In this document: piece after piece, positions 43,631 to 51,759 of the stretch
How positions within the stretch are numbered: the first letter of the stretch is position 1
Layout of the letters: every line of letters starts with the position of its first letter
Source of the DNA: an uncultured Candidatus Melainabacteria bacterium
GTDB lineage: Bacteria > Cyanobacteriota > Vampirovibrionia > Gastranaerophilales > Gastranaerophilaceae
Reading direction: 5' to 3'
Assembly (NCBI GenBank): GCA_934718135.1
Contig: CAKUZW010000003.1
Span: 124,001-188,000 of the forward strand
DNA: 64,000 bases
Notes under the pieces: model-generated
Seen by the model: the letters and a program-made list of their open reading frames with translations, nothing else
Database searches by the model: none
What the model was told of the DNA's origin: nothing
Translations under genes and position numbers: made by a program

Positions 43631-45520
43631 CTAATTTTTCTCCGATTGTTGTATTTTTTTCTTTATTTTATCTCTTAGTTGTATTTGAATTTTGAGGGCT
43701 TCGGGATCATCATCATCAATCCCTTTGTATTTATTTTTAATGTTTTCGATTTCTTTAACCTGTCTGCAACGATTAATTTTATCTATTGTTTCTTGTATCA
43801 CACTTCTAAAATCTTCTTCCGACAGACCTCTATATGCTTCTGATGTTGAAACAAGTTCCGGCAAAATTGCCTGTGCTTCAGGGTTTTCAACAAATTCAGT
43901 ATATAAATGTTCGATTAATTCTTTCACATTATTTACGGTACATATCAATTTGTCAATTGTGGATTTTACAATTATTAATATTTCATCATCGAATGTAACG
44001 TTGCCTATCATTTCATTTATTTGAGTAAATGTATATGGGCTGTCAGGTACTAAAAAAACGCTCAATAAATTTTTTTGCGCTTTTTGGAGCACTGTGTTAT
44101 TTTTTGTTACATTTTTGACAATTCTTTCCACTCGAGGGATACTTGCTCTTTCAAAGTTTCTGATTTCCGAATTTATTGCTTGGCTATTTATAGAAAGGGT
44201 TTGAGCTACCATTTCAACATATTCGGCACGAATTATTTTGTTCTTAATTTCTACAAGTATTGGAATTATTGTTGAAACAAGTTGAGCTTTTTCTTGTGGA
44301 GTTGAAAATTTGTCCTTATTTTTCAAAATACTGTTTAGTTGAAAATCAATAAATAGTGGTGCGTTTTGCATATACATTTTGTAAGCATCAGCTCCAACTG
44401 AACGGACAAATTCATCAGGGTCTTTTCCTTCCGGGGGTGCAATAACGCGGATTTCGCAAGCATACTTATCATTGTCTGAACCAACATAACTTTCATCAAA
44501 TTGACGAATATTTCCTAATCCGGCAAAAACCTCTTTAATAATAGAAGCTCCTCTTGCGGTTGCTTTTTGTCCTGCCGAATCGGTATCGAATGATAGATAA
44601 ATTCGTCTTGATTTTGTATAACGAGAAAGCAATTTAACGTGATCAGGAGTTAACGATGTTCCGCAAGATGCTACACAATTTTCTATCCCATGAGCTTGGG
44701 AGGATATTACATCAAAATACCCTTCCATAAGGATTACGGAGTCGTTTTCTTTGATAGAATCTTTTGCGGTATATAAACCATACAACAATCGACTCTTATT
44801 ATATATTAATGAGTCAGATGAATTTAGGTATTTCGGATTGTGGTCTTTTTCAAGAGTTCTTGCTCCAAATGCGACAAAATCTCCGTTTTCATTTTGGATA
44901 GGAATAATTACTCTATCTCTAAAACGGTCAATATATCCACCTTTTTCGCTTTTCAAAACTAATCCGGCTTTTTCTAAAATATCGTTAGAAAAATCTTTTC
45001 TCAATTCATCATACAAAGTTGTGTAATTTTTGGGTGCAATTCCAAGGTGAAATTTTTTAATAATATCAGTGCCTATTCCACGTTTGGTCAGGTAATTCAA
45101 CGCAATATCGGCATTTGAACTCTTTCCTCTAAGTAGTAAATCATGATAGAATTCAGCGGCAACCATTGTAGCTGCCAGCATTTGTTCTTTAACTTCTTTT
45201 ATAGATGAGTCAGAATTTTTGTGTGAATGTGGCACTTCAAGTCCAAATTGGTCAGCAAGTTCGATAATTACATCCTTAAACTCCATATTCTTGGTTTTCA
45301 TTATGAATTTTAAGGCATCACCGGCTTCGCCACAACTAAAGCACTTGTAAATTCCTAAATGTGGGGTAACGCAAAAAGACGGGTTCTTATCCTTGTGGAA
45401 AGGGCATAAACCCCAGTAGTTGTTTCCTCTTTTTTGCAAAACAACTTCTTTAGATATTACTTCCACAATATCCAATCGGTCTTTAATCTGTTGTATTAAT
45501 TCATCCCACGTGCCTGCCAT
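43631..45520 (-). CDS. dnaG: DNA primase DnaG
   Basis: 629 aa. CHC2 zinc finger (CPFHKDKNPSF..CFSCGEAGDALKF), RNA-polymerase-like core, TOPRIM (SVILMEGYFDVIS and YLSFDTDSAGQKATARG), and a C-terminal helicase-binding part. Extended -10 TGTTACAAT lies 6 nt before the ATG and no Shine-Dalgarno is visible, so the dnaG-rpoD mRNA may be leaderless. Confidence 0.97.
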   Translation of the reverse strand: MAGTWDELIQQIKDRLDIVEVISKEVVLQKRGNNYWGLCPFHKDKNPSFCVTPHLGIYKCFSCGEAGDALKFIMKTKNMEFKDVIIELADQFGLEVPHSHKNSDSSIKEVKEQMLAATMVAAEFYHDLLLRGKSSNADIALNYLTKRGIGTDIIKKFHLGIAPKNYTTLYDELRKDFSNDILEKAGLVLKSEKGGYIDRFRDRVIIPIQNENGDFVAFGARTLEKDHNPKYLNSSDSLIYNKSRLLYGLYTAKDSIKENDSVILMEGYFDVISSQAHGIENCVASCGTSLTPDHVKLLSRYTKSRRIYLSFDTDSAGQKATARGASIIKEVFAGLGNIRQFDESYVGSDNDKYACEIRVIAPPEGKDPDEFVRSVGADAYKMYMQNAPLFIDFQLNSILKNKDKFSTPQEKAQLVSTIIPILVEIKNKIIRAEYVEMVAQTLSINSQAINSEIRNFERASIPRVERIVKNVTKNNTVLQKAQKNLLSVFLVPDSPYTFTQINEMIGNVTFDDEILIIVKSTIDKLICTVNNVKELIEHLYTEFVENPEAQAILPELVSTSEAYRGLSEEDFRSVIQETIDKINRCRQVKEIENIKNKYKGIDDDDPEALKIQIQLRDKIKKKIQQSEKN

Positions 45521-45602
45521 ACCAAAATTGTAACATCAACAAACCTATTAGAAAAAAGTTTTGGACAAATTTCATATTTTTATATTACTAATTTAGGGAA
45601 AT

Positions 45603-46262
45603 TTATAAATTTTTTAAATAAATCTCTGCTAAAGCTAAATCTGATTTTGTTGTGACTTTTATATTCCTATAATCTCCAACGACTATATAAACATCGTGTC
45701 CTAAAAATTCTACCATTCCGGCATCGTCTGTAAAGTTTTGCCCTTGCAATTTATTATGAGCATTTTTTATTAAATTGTATTCAAAAGCTTGTGGGGTTTG
45801 AGTATTGTACAATTTGGAACGGTCGATTGTGCGAATAATTTTACCATTCTCATCAACTTCTTTAATTGTATCAACTGTTTTTGTCATAACAGAAACAGCT
45901 TGTTTTTGGATAACCATTTGTTTTGTATTTTCAATAATTTGAGGGGTTATCATAGGTCTTGCCCCGTCATGAATTAAAATATAATCACCTTTTGTAACTT
46001 TTAACCCATTATAAACAGAAGCTTGACGAGAGTTTCCGCCTTCAATGATTTTTACTTTGTCATAAGTTTTAAAAATGTCAGACAATTCTTCAATAATTGC
46101 AGAATTTGAGCAGATAATGATTTCATCCACATTAGAATTCACAAAAGCATCAACTGTATATTGAATAATCGGCTTATTATTGATTTTTTCTAACAATTTG
46201 TTGGTTTGTCCGCCAAATCTTGAAGATGTTCCGCCCGCTGTAATTATTGCTGAAAATTGCAT
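45603..46262 (-). CDS. ispD: 2-C-methyl-D-erythritol 4-phosphate cytidylyltransferase
   Basis: 219 aa. CTP-binding ITAGGTSSRFGGQTNKLLEK, HDGARPMITPQII, and late TDDAGMVEFLGHDVYIVVGD. MEP pathway with ispF (15042). AAAGAGGGAGAAAC precedes the ATG. The terminator of gene 46362 lies just upstream, so ispD is transcribed separately. Confidence 0.96.
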   Translation of the reverse strand: MQFSAIITAGGTSSRFGGQTNKLLEKINNKPIIQYTVDAFVNSNVDEIIICSNSAIIEELSDIFKTYDKVKIIEGGNSRQASVYNGLKVTKGDYILIHDGARPMITPQIIENTKQMVIQKQAVSVMTKTVDTIKEVDENGKIIRTIDRSKLYNTQTPQAFEYNLIKNAHNKLQGQNFTDDAGMVEFLGHDVYIVVGDYRNIKVTTKSDLALAEIYLKNL

Positions 46263-46306
46263 GTTTCTCCCTCTTTTTTTTAATTAATTATATCATGCAA
46301 AATAAA

Positions 46307-46330
46307 AGGTCAGCTTGTTGCGGCTGACCT
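46307..46330 (-). terminator. Terminator of 46362
   Basis: AGGTCAGC / GCTGACCT, 8-nt loop; on the minus strand followed by TTTTATTTT. Confidence 0.85.
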
Positions 46331-46359
46331 AAATATGTGAGTAAATGTATATTTATAAG
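46331..46359 (-). repeat. Conserved 3'UTR element, copy 1
   Basis: 29 nt between the stop of 46362 and its terminator, 26/29 identical to 48651-48679 after 48224. It contains TTACTCACATA (46334-46344 on plus as its complement), which is exactly complementary to the 5'UTR at 46847-46857. Confidence 0.7.
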
Positions 46360-46361
46360 TT

Positions 46362-46826
46362 TTATGCAAATAACTCTGCAAATGGAGATTTTTTTGCTGC
46401 AGCTTCTATGTTAGCTGCAACCCCTGCATATTCAATCCCTTCACAAGCATAGTTTGTACCATTAGCAATGCTTGGAGTGTTTGCTGAATTGTATTTTAGT
46501 GCAAATAGTTTGGCATCATATTTGTTTATACTTCCTAGATCACCAAAATGATAACCTGAAACTAATTGTCCTTTTTCAACTTCTTGAGCAGATGCCAATC
46601 CTTGTGCTGCTGGCGAATTTATCTTTGCTCTATTTGAAATATCACTTACAGTTGAAGATAAATCATTTCTTGTTGTGATATCTTTACTTACAATTTCTAC
46701 AGGTTTACTTGTAGTTGTTTTACCAACTTCGCCTGCTTTACCTGTTTTGTTTAAACCTAACAAAGTTTGTAATGCATTCAAATTACTTGTTGAAGGTCCA
46801 AATTTTCCTATTTGTTCAAAACCCAT
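46362..46826 (-). CDS. Unknown 154-aa protein, related to 48224
   Basis: No signal peptide or membrane helix. Gly/Ser/Thr/Ala-rich, with Lys-rich early part (KTGKAGEVGKTTTSKPVEIV) and a helical C-terminus ending in KKSPFAELFA; the protein at 48224 ends in PNGPFADLFA. AAAAGGAG lies upstream of the ATG. The transcript has a 5'UTR/3'UTR complementary pair also present in 48224. Could be a secreted effector or structural protein; function unknown. Confidence 0.65.
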   Translation of the reverse strand: MGFEQIGKFGPSTSNLNALQTLLGLNKTGKAGEVGKTTTSKPVEIVSKDITTRNDLSSTVSDISNRAKINSPAAQGLASAQEVEKGQLVSGYHFGDLGSINKYDAKLFALKYNSANTPSIANGTNYACEGIEYAGVAANIEAAAKKSPFAELFA

Positions 46827-46846
46827 TGTCGAATCTCCTTTTGTGC

Positions 46847-46857
46847 TTACTCACATA
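46847..46857 (-). promoter_or_regulatory. 5'UTR pairing element of 46362
   Basis: TATGTGAGTAA in the mRNA, 21 nt before the ATG, complementary over 11 of 11 bases to the 3'UTR element at 46334-46344. Confidence 0.5.
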
Positions 46858-47052
46858 CTCTCTGGTAATTTAGTTTTATCCGTTTTTTAATAATCAATCC
46901 TAATATTTTGATTTTCGTTTCACATATATATAAAGTATTTCAGTTTTAGATAATTGCGTTTTGAAGTGTTAATTATTAAGAATTGTTAACATTAGGAAAT
47001 ATTGCTTTTATATTTGGTTTTGAGGGGTAATGTTTTCTTATATAAAATGGGT
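46858..47052. other. AT-rich intergenic spacer
   Basis: Upstream region of 46362 plus the 3' side of the 59-aa gene. I see no further gene. The promoter of 46362 must lie here but no clear hexamer pair is visible. Confidence 0.3.
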
Positions 47053-47232
47053 TTATATACTTTTTTCTATTTGTTCAGATGTTTTTATAACTATGCCATT
47101 TATAATGGATAAAAATTCATAGACATCATTCATTTTTAAATTTTTATCATTCTTTATTGATTGTAATAAAAATTTTGACATATTTTTTATTTGAAGAATA
47201 TTTTCTTTAATTTCATAATTAAGATTTTTCAT
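47053..47232 (-). CDS. Unknown 59-aa protein
   Basis: Translated by hand from ATG 47232 to TAA: MKNLNYEIKENILQIKNMSK, then FLLQSIKND and MNDVYEFLSIINGIVIK. All-helical, Lys/Glu/Ile-rich, no Trp or Cys. CACAGGAT lies 6 nt upstream of the ATG. Helical composition and a Shine-Dalgarno argue for a real gene. It is divergent from the XRE gene at 47430 and could be a small partner of it. Confidence 0.6.
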   Translation of the reverse strand: MKNLNYEIKENILQIKNMSKFLLQSIKNDKNLKMNDVYEFLSIINGIVIKTSEQIEKSI

Positions 47233-47429
47233 AATTATATCCTGTGATAAAATATTGAGATTTAAAATTTCTTTTAAGTATATAAATTTGTTTTGCTTAA
47301 ATAAAAATGTATAGTTTTAATTTTAGAGTGTAAAACGACTAAGTAAATACATGGATAAGAAATATTAAGAGCGTTCAAAGTCATTATTAAATGGTAGTTA
47401 ATCTTATATACTTATACAAAAGAGGTTAT

Positions 47430-48071
47430 ATGATTAATTTTAAACAGGCGTTTGGCAAGAATTTAAAGCAAATTAGAAAATCAAAAAATATAACACAAGA
47501 AACCCTCGCAGAAATGATAGGAATTCATCCAAGACAAGTTTCTAAAATTGAAACCGGAGAACATTTTCCTAACAGTACGACTTTAGAAAATATTTGCATA
47601 TCTTTTTCTGTTTCTCCAAGAGAATTATTTAACTTCGATTTACAAGAAATTGTCTCAAATACCGGAAGCGGTGATAAATATACATATAAAGCAATTGTAG
47701 AAGGTAATGTCGTTTATCTTGATAATAACAGTTTTAGAAAACAAAAGATTGAGAAAATAAATTCTACTGCCGATATTGATATAAAAATGGTTAATATGGC
47801 TAAAAAGACTATGAAAACAATAACCGTTCAATATTATAACGGCAAAGATAATTATAGAATTATTGAATATTATCCTAATGGTGAATATAAAATTATTAAA
47901 GATGACAAAAATATTGAACTAGAAAAATTACTGCTGAGAATTCAAAATATGGTTAAAAATGATGACAAGATGTTGGATTATTTCAGTTTAGCTTCAAATG
48001 CCATAAATAATAATCAAGATTTAGAAAAGTTAGAACTTATTCTATCAGGAATTAAAATGGGTAGAAAATAA
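47430..48071 (+). CDS. XRE-family regulator with C-terminal domain
   Basis: 213 aa from ATG 47430, preceded by AGAGG. HTH: LKQIRKSKNITQETLAEMIG, IHPRQVSKIETGEHFPNSTT, LENICISFSVSPRELFNF. The C-terminal 130 residues hold a beta-rich part with repeated polar strands (KTITVQYYNGKDNYRIIEYY) and a helical end; it is probably a ligand or oligomerisation domain. It sits between the two UTR-sharing genes, which it may control. Confidence 0.82.
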   Translation: MINFKQAFGKNLKQIRKSKNITQETLAEMIGIHPRQVSKIETGEHFPNSTTLENICISFSVSPRELFNFDLQEIVSNTGSGDKYTYKAIVEGNVVYLDNNSFRKQKIEKINSTADIDIKMVNMAKKTMKTITVQYYNGKDNYRIIEYYPNGEYKIIKDDKNIELEKLLLRIQNMVKNDDKMLDYFSLASNAINNNQDLEKLELILSGIKMGRK

Positions 48072-48086
48072 TAAGTCCTTGTTATT

Positions 48087-48108
48087 GCCGTATTACGGCT
48101 TATTTTAC
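48087..48108 (+). terminator. Weak terminator of 47430
   Basis: GCCGTA-T-TACGGC (48087-48099) followed by TTATTTTAC. Confidence 0.5.
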
Positions 48109-48160
48109 TTTTATATTGTAAACAAATGTAACAAAAGATGTTACTTTTTGGCTTAAAAAC

Positions 48161-48188
48161 TAAAGTTTATTAAACTACATGCCGAAAG
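48161..48188 (+). promoter_or_regulatory. Sigma-28-like promoter of 48224
   Basis: TAAAGTTT (48161-48168), 12-nt spacer, GCCGAAAG (48181-48188). Same layout as 26462 and 59150. Confidence 0.65.
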
Positions 48189-48194
48189 TAATAA

Positions 48195-48204
48195 TGTGAG
48201 TAAA
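48195..48204 (+). promoter_or_regulatory. 5'UTR pairing element of 48224
   Basis: TGTGAGTAAA just upstream of the Shine-Dalgarno, complementary to TTTACTCACA at 48665-48674. Confidence 0.5.
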
Positions 48205-48223
48205 ATATAAGGAGAACCGAAAG

Positions 48224-48634
48224 ATGGCAATCAAATTTAACGGAATTAACAACAGTTATAATTATAACCTTGCTATCGGTCAAAAAGCTTCTCAAGAAGC
48301 AACAAAAAAGGCTGAAGAAACAAAAGAAGTTCAAAAAAGTAATGTAGAATTTAAGGGATTAAAAAACGAAACAGATTTACTAACTAAAAACACTCAAAGT
48401 CTTTATGGTGTTAGTTTTTCAAAATTTTCAAAAGAAGATAAAGCTTTGGCAGATAACACAAATGCAATTTTGGCAAGTTTAGGTTATTCATACAAAGTAA
48501 CACCAAACCAAGTTGCCAGTGTATCAAACGGTCTAAATAACGTTGTAATGCCGGGAATGAAATTGGCAGAAGACGGAGCTGTTGCCGCTCATATTCAAGA
48601 CCCAAACGGTCCGTTTGCTGACCTATTCGCTTAA
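48224..48634 (+). CDS. Unknown 136-aa protein, related to 46362
   Basis: No signal peptide. Starts MAIKFNGINNSYNYNLAIGQ with a Lys/Glu-rich helix (ATKKAEETKEVQKSNVEFKG) and ends LNNVVMPGMKLAEDGAVAAH then PFADLFA. The ending matches 46362. AAGGAG precedes the ATG. Sigma-28-like promoter and UTR pairing mark it as part of a regulated pair. Function unknown; secretion is possible without a classical signal. Confidence 0.68.
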   Translation: MAIKFNGINNSYNYNLAIGQKASQEATKKAEETKEVQKSNVEFKGLKNETDLLTKNTQSLYGVSFSKFSKEDKALADNTNAILASLGYSYKVTPNQVASVSNGLNNVVMPGMKLAEDGAVAAHIQDPNGPFADLFA

Positions 48635-48650
48635 ATAAAGAAGAAAAGAT

Positions 48651-48679
48651 CTTATAAATTTATATTTACTCACACATTT
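48651..48679 (+). repeat. Conserved 3'UTR element, copy 2
   Basis: 29 nt before the terminator; 26/29 identical to the copy at 46331-46359. It contains TTTACTCACA (48665-48674), complementary to 48195-48204. Confidence 0.7.
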
Positions 48680-48680
48680 C

Positions 48681-48704
48681 AGACCGGTATATCCGGTCTT
48701 TTGT
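48681..48704 (+). terminator. Terminator of 48224
   Basis: AGACCGG / CCGGTCT with loop TATAT, followed by TTTTGTTTT; it abuts the SGNH gene stop on the other strand. Confidence 0.8.
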
Positions 48705-48705
48705 T

Positions 48706-49323
48706 TTATATAGTTTTGATAAAGTTTGCAATTTTTTCAGCTATAATTCTGTGTGATTTTACATCGTAATGCAATCCGTCAATTTCACTTGGTGTTACAA
48801 ATTCGTTCAAATCAAGATAGAAACAATTCTCTTTCTTTGCAAATTCCAAATATTTATGAAAAACTTTTTCCCCTCTTTTTACCGAATTTAAATCAAATTG
48901 AGATACAAACATTCCATTTATGATATTTGCTTTTATTTTTACTGGCGGAATAATTATAATTTGCATATTTTGGTTAGAATTTCGTAAAATTTGAACAAGT
49001 TTTGTTAGCCCAATTTCTACCATATTTTCATCCAAATCGAAGAAAAACTGCAAATCATTCGTACCAAGTGAAAGAATACAAATATCAAACTTCTCATATT
49101 TCCCAAGCACATTTGGCAAATACTCGCTTCCACTTTGCATTAACCCGTTTGAATTCTTGAAAAAGCCTGTACGGTTGTTCATACCTTCTTCAACAACCTC
49201 AAACTCTGTTCCTAAAAGCGGGCCTAAAATTCCGCTCCAACGTTCGTTTTTCTTGTACCTACCACAAGTTTCGGGGGTAAATCCGTATGTATTTGAATCT
49301 CCATAACATAAAATCTTTTTCAT
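48706..49323 (-). CDS. SGNH/GDSL hydrolase
   Basis: 205 aa from ATG 49323, next to its -10 box. Block I CYGDSNTYGFTPE (nucleophile Ser), block III SLGTNDLQ (Gly, Asn), and block V DGLHYDVKSHR (Asp, His). It resembles cytosolic arylesterase or lipase-type SGNH enzymes; substrate unknown. No signal peptide. The mRNA is probably leaderless. Confidence 0.88.
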   Translation of the reverse strand: MKKILCYGDSNTYGFTPETCGRYKKNERWSGILGPLLGTEFEVVEEGMNNRTGFFKNSNGLMQSGSEYLPNVLGKYEKFDICILSLGTNDLQFFFDLDENMVEIGLTKLVQILRNSNQNMQIIIIPPVKIKANIINGMFVSQFDLNSVKRGEKVFHKYLEFAKKENCFYLDLNEFVTPSEIDGLHYDVKSHRIIAEKIANFIKTI

Positions 49324-49330
49324 AAAATAT

Positions 49331-49359
49331 ATTATATAATGTTTCTTTTTCACTGACAA
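49331..49359 (-). promoter_or_regulatory. SGNH hydrolase promoter
   Basis: TTGTCA (49354-49359 on plus as TGACAA), 17 bp, TATAAT (49331-49336 as ATTATA). The TSS is predicted at the ATG. Confidence 0.65.
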
Positions 49360-49395
49360 ATTTTAAATTTCAAATTTTGTAGTAAAATTAAATCT

Positions 49396-49929
49396 ATGAA
49401 TATTACAGCAGGAATTTACAAGGGGCAAAAAATTATAGCACCGGACGAAAATATTACTCGTCCGACATTGTCAAAGGTTCGAATGAGTGTTTTTAATACC
49501 TTGCAGGCTATGATTGATTTTGAAAATTCAAGCTTTCTTGATATGTATTCAGGGTCAGGAATTATGGGGCTTGAAGCTTTATCTCGAGGGTTTTCCAAAG
49601 TTGTATCAATTGAAAAAAATAAAAAAGTTTATTCTGTTATCAAATCAAATTTCAAAAAATATGAAAAAGAAAATGATTTAAAACTTATTTTAGGGGATAG
49701 TTTAAAAGTTTGTCAAAAATTAACCGCAAAGTTCGATGTAATTTATATTGACCCGCCTTATTTTTCGGGAATTTATGAAAAAAGTCTCGATGCGATTAAA
49801 AATATTGTTGGTGGAATTGTAATTCTTGAACACGTGACAGATGTTGAAATGAACGGGTTTGAAGTAATTAAGCAAAAAAAATACGGGGATAAATATATTA
49901 CATTTTTAAAACTTTCAAAAGTTGTCTAA
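49396..49929 (+). CDS. rsmD: 16S rRNA (guanine966-N2)-methyltransferase RsmD
   Basis: 177 aa. SAM loop FLDMYSGSGIMGLEALSRG, catalytic YIDPPYFSG, N-terminal GIYKGQKIIAPDE and TRPTLSKVRMSVFN. TAAAAT lies 7 nt before the ATG. The repeat island begins 20 nt after its stop. Confidence 0.93.
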   Translation: MNITAGIYKGQKIIAPDENITRPTLSKVRMSVFNTLQAMIDFENSSFLDMYSGSGIMGLEALSRGFSKVVSIEKNKKVYSVIKSNFKKYEKENDLKLILGDSLKVCQKLTAKFDVIYIDPPYFSGIYEKSLDAIKNIVGGIVILEHVTDVEMNGFEVIKQKKYGDKYITFLKLSKVV

Positions 49930-49950
49930 TTTTCCCCTAATTATTCCTTT

Positions 49951-50482
49951 TTATTAAGGGAAAAGTAAATAGGGGAATAAGGGAATAAGTTCGTTACGTT
50001 TTTATCTTTAGCGTCATTCTGAGCGTAAGCGAAGAATCTACTCTCAAATGTTTGTAGATCCTTCGGGCTATTGCCCTCAGGATGACGACATTTTTTGTCA
50101 TTGTAAGTATTGAAGCAATTCACCGTATTTTCACCCCTCCTCGAAATCAAAGATTTCGGTCCTCCCTCAAGGGGAGGACATGTTGCTTTAAATAGACTCT
50201 GAATCACCGCACTCGCACTAAACGGATACGGCTTACGCCTTAATGCTTGAGCTCGCGTAGACTCAGGATGACGAAGCTTATGTCACCCTGAACAGCACAA
50301 GCGGTAGCGAAGTGCGTGATTCAGGGTCTATCCATTTGATTTGTGGTTAATCAACATTGATAGATTCTGAATAGCAAGAAAATTTAGTGCTCATACTTCA
50401 CACAAATTTTCTAAGCTTTCAGAATGACGTAAAAAATGTAACGAACTTATTTCCTTGTTCCTTATTCCTTATTCCCTTAAAA
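49951..50482. mobile_element. MITE-like repeat island with terminal inverted repeats
   Basis: About 530 bp with no gene. Ends are inverted repeats of about 45 nt: left TTAAGGGAAA..AATAAGTTCGTTAC (49953-49997) and right GTAACGAACTTATTTCC.. (50438-50482). Inside are a 39-nt hairpin unit (50049-50087, 38/39 identical to 11002-11040), inverted arms 50193-50216/50307-50330, a hairpin near 50160 and a 76-bp hairpin (50353-50428). No transposase; it looks like a mosaic of palindromic units. Confidence 0.7.
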
Positions 50483-50488
50483 TTGTAT

Positions 50489-50602
50489 ATGTTTAACCCT
50501 TTAAAATCATTGAATGAAATTCGCCAAGAACTTATTGAAAAAATTAATAAAGACGATAAAATTTCCAGACTTTTGTATAAATTTTATATCAGTATAAAGT
50601 AA
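50489..50602 (+). CDS. Possible 37-aa protein or gene remnant beside the repeat island
   Basis: Frame MFNPLKSLNEIRQELIEKIN..KFYISIK ends at 50602. It reads as a helical charged peptide, and begins 7 nt after the right arm of the repeat island; the frame continues upstream into the repeat. It may be a gene truncated by the repeat. No Shine-Dalgarno. Confidence 0.3.
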   Translation: MFNPLKSLNEIRQELIEKINKDDKISRLLYKFYISIK

Positions 50603-50665
50603 TAGTGTTGTCGAAAATGTATTTTTCGCATACAATTGTTTTTGTTTCGAAATAGGAAAATTAAA

Positions 50666-51709
50666 ATGGAAAAGAAAAAACTTTTGCTTATAAAATTGTC
50701 ATCTTTGGGAGATGTAATATTTAATGTCCCGCTTGCGAATGCTTTGAAGGATGCAGGATACGAAATTACTTGGTTGGTTTCAGAAAAAGGAATTCAAATT
50801 GTGGAAAATAACCCTTGTGTTGATAAGGCAATTTTGGTTCCTATAAAAAAATGGAAACAGAGAGGTTTTTCTTTAGAAAGTTTTAAAGAGTATTTGGCTA
50901 TTTTGAAGCAACTTAGGGATGAAAAATTCGATATCGCAATTGATTCTCAAATGATGTTGAAAAGCCTTTATTGGTTATTATTTTGCGGTGCGAAAAGAAG
51001 AATTATTTCTAAAGAAGGAAGAGAACTTTCAGTTTTGGGCGGAAATGAATGGATTGATAATATTTCATATTCTCCAAAATCTCCGATTGTATTGAATTAT
51101 TTGAGATATGCAAATTATTTGGGTATAAATCCTGACAAAATTAAAGTGACTCTTCCTCCAAGAACGGAAGAACAAATTAAACATGTTGATGAACTTTTGT
51201 CAGGCTTAAATCCTCAAAAACCACTTGTTGTAATTGCTCCCGCAACAACTTGGAAAGATAAGCATTGGAATAAGGATAACTGGAAACAGGTCGTTGAATA
51301 TTTAAAAGATAAATGCAACCTTGTATTCACGGGTGGTCCAAATGATAATGAATTAATTAATTATATAAGTAATGGAATAGGATTAAATCTGGCAGGGAAA
51401 ACAGATATTTTAGAACTTATGGAAGTCTTTTCAAGGGCAAAACTTGTTATGGCACCTGATAGTGGTAGTGCTCATCTTGCTTGGGCAACCCAAAATCCTG
51501 CAGTTATTAGTATTTTTATTTGCACCCCAAAAGAAGTCCTTGCTCCTTATGGCGATAAATCAAAATACATAGCTCCGGGGGAATACAGGTTTCCTTGTCA
51601 GCCATGTTTCAAAAGGAAATGTAAAAATAAAGAAAACCCTCATTGCTGTGTAAATTTCCCGACAGTTAAAGAAGTTATTGATGCAATAAACACCTTGAAA
51701 TTGTTCTAA
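50666..51709 (+). CDS. GT9 heptosyltransferase-family glycosyltransferase
   Basis: 347 aa from ATG 50666, preceded by TAGGAAA. N-domain LLIKLSSLGDVIFNVPLANA; C-domain VVIAPATTWKDKHWNKDNWK, LVFTGGPNDNELI, and VMAPDSGSAHLAWATQNPAV with the ADP-sugar-binding region. It adds heptose or another sugar to lipopolysaccharide core, so an outer membrane is likely. Late cysteines (PCQPCFKRKCKNKENPHCC) form a possible metal site. Confidence 0.88.
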   Translation: MEKKKLLLIKLSSLGDVIFNVPLANALKDAGYEITWLVSEKGIQIVENNPCVDKAILVPIKKWKQRGFSLESFKEYLAILKQLRDEKFDIAIDSQMMLKSLYWLLFCGAKRRIISKEGRELSVLGGNEWIDNISYSPKSPIVLNYLRYANYLGINPDKIKVTLPPRTEEQIKHVDELLSGLNPQKPLVVIAPATTWKDKHWNKDNWKQVVEYLKDKCNLVFTGGPNDNELINYISNGIGLNLAGKTDILELMEVFSRAKLVMAPDSGSAHLAWATQNPAVISIFICTPKEVLAPYGDKSKYIAPGEYRFPCQPCFKRKCKNKENPHCCVNFPTVKEVIDAINTLKLF

Positions 51710-51759
51710 AAAAGTGTTATAATTGAGGGCAGAGTTTAGCACCGGTCAGGGAAAGCCAA

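Noticed and set aside
46858..46960. Sigma-28-like promoter for 46362
   Set aside because: No TAAAGTTT at the right distance; only weak AT-rich similarity.
49930..50490. CRISPR array
   Set aside because: Repeats are of different kinds, palindromic and not regularly spaced; no cas genes.
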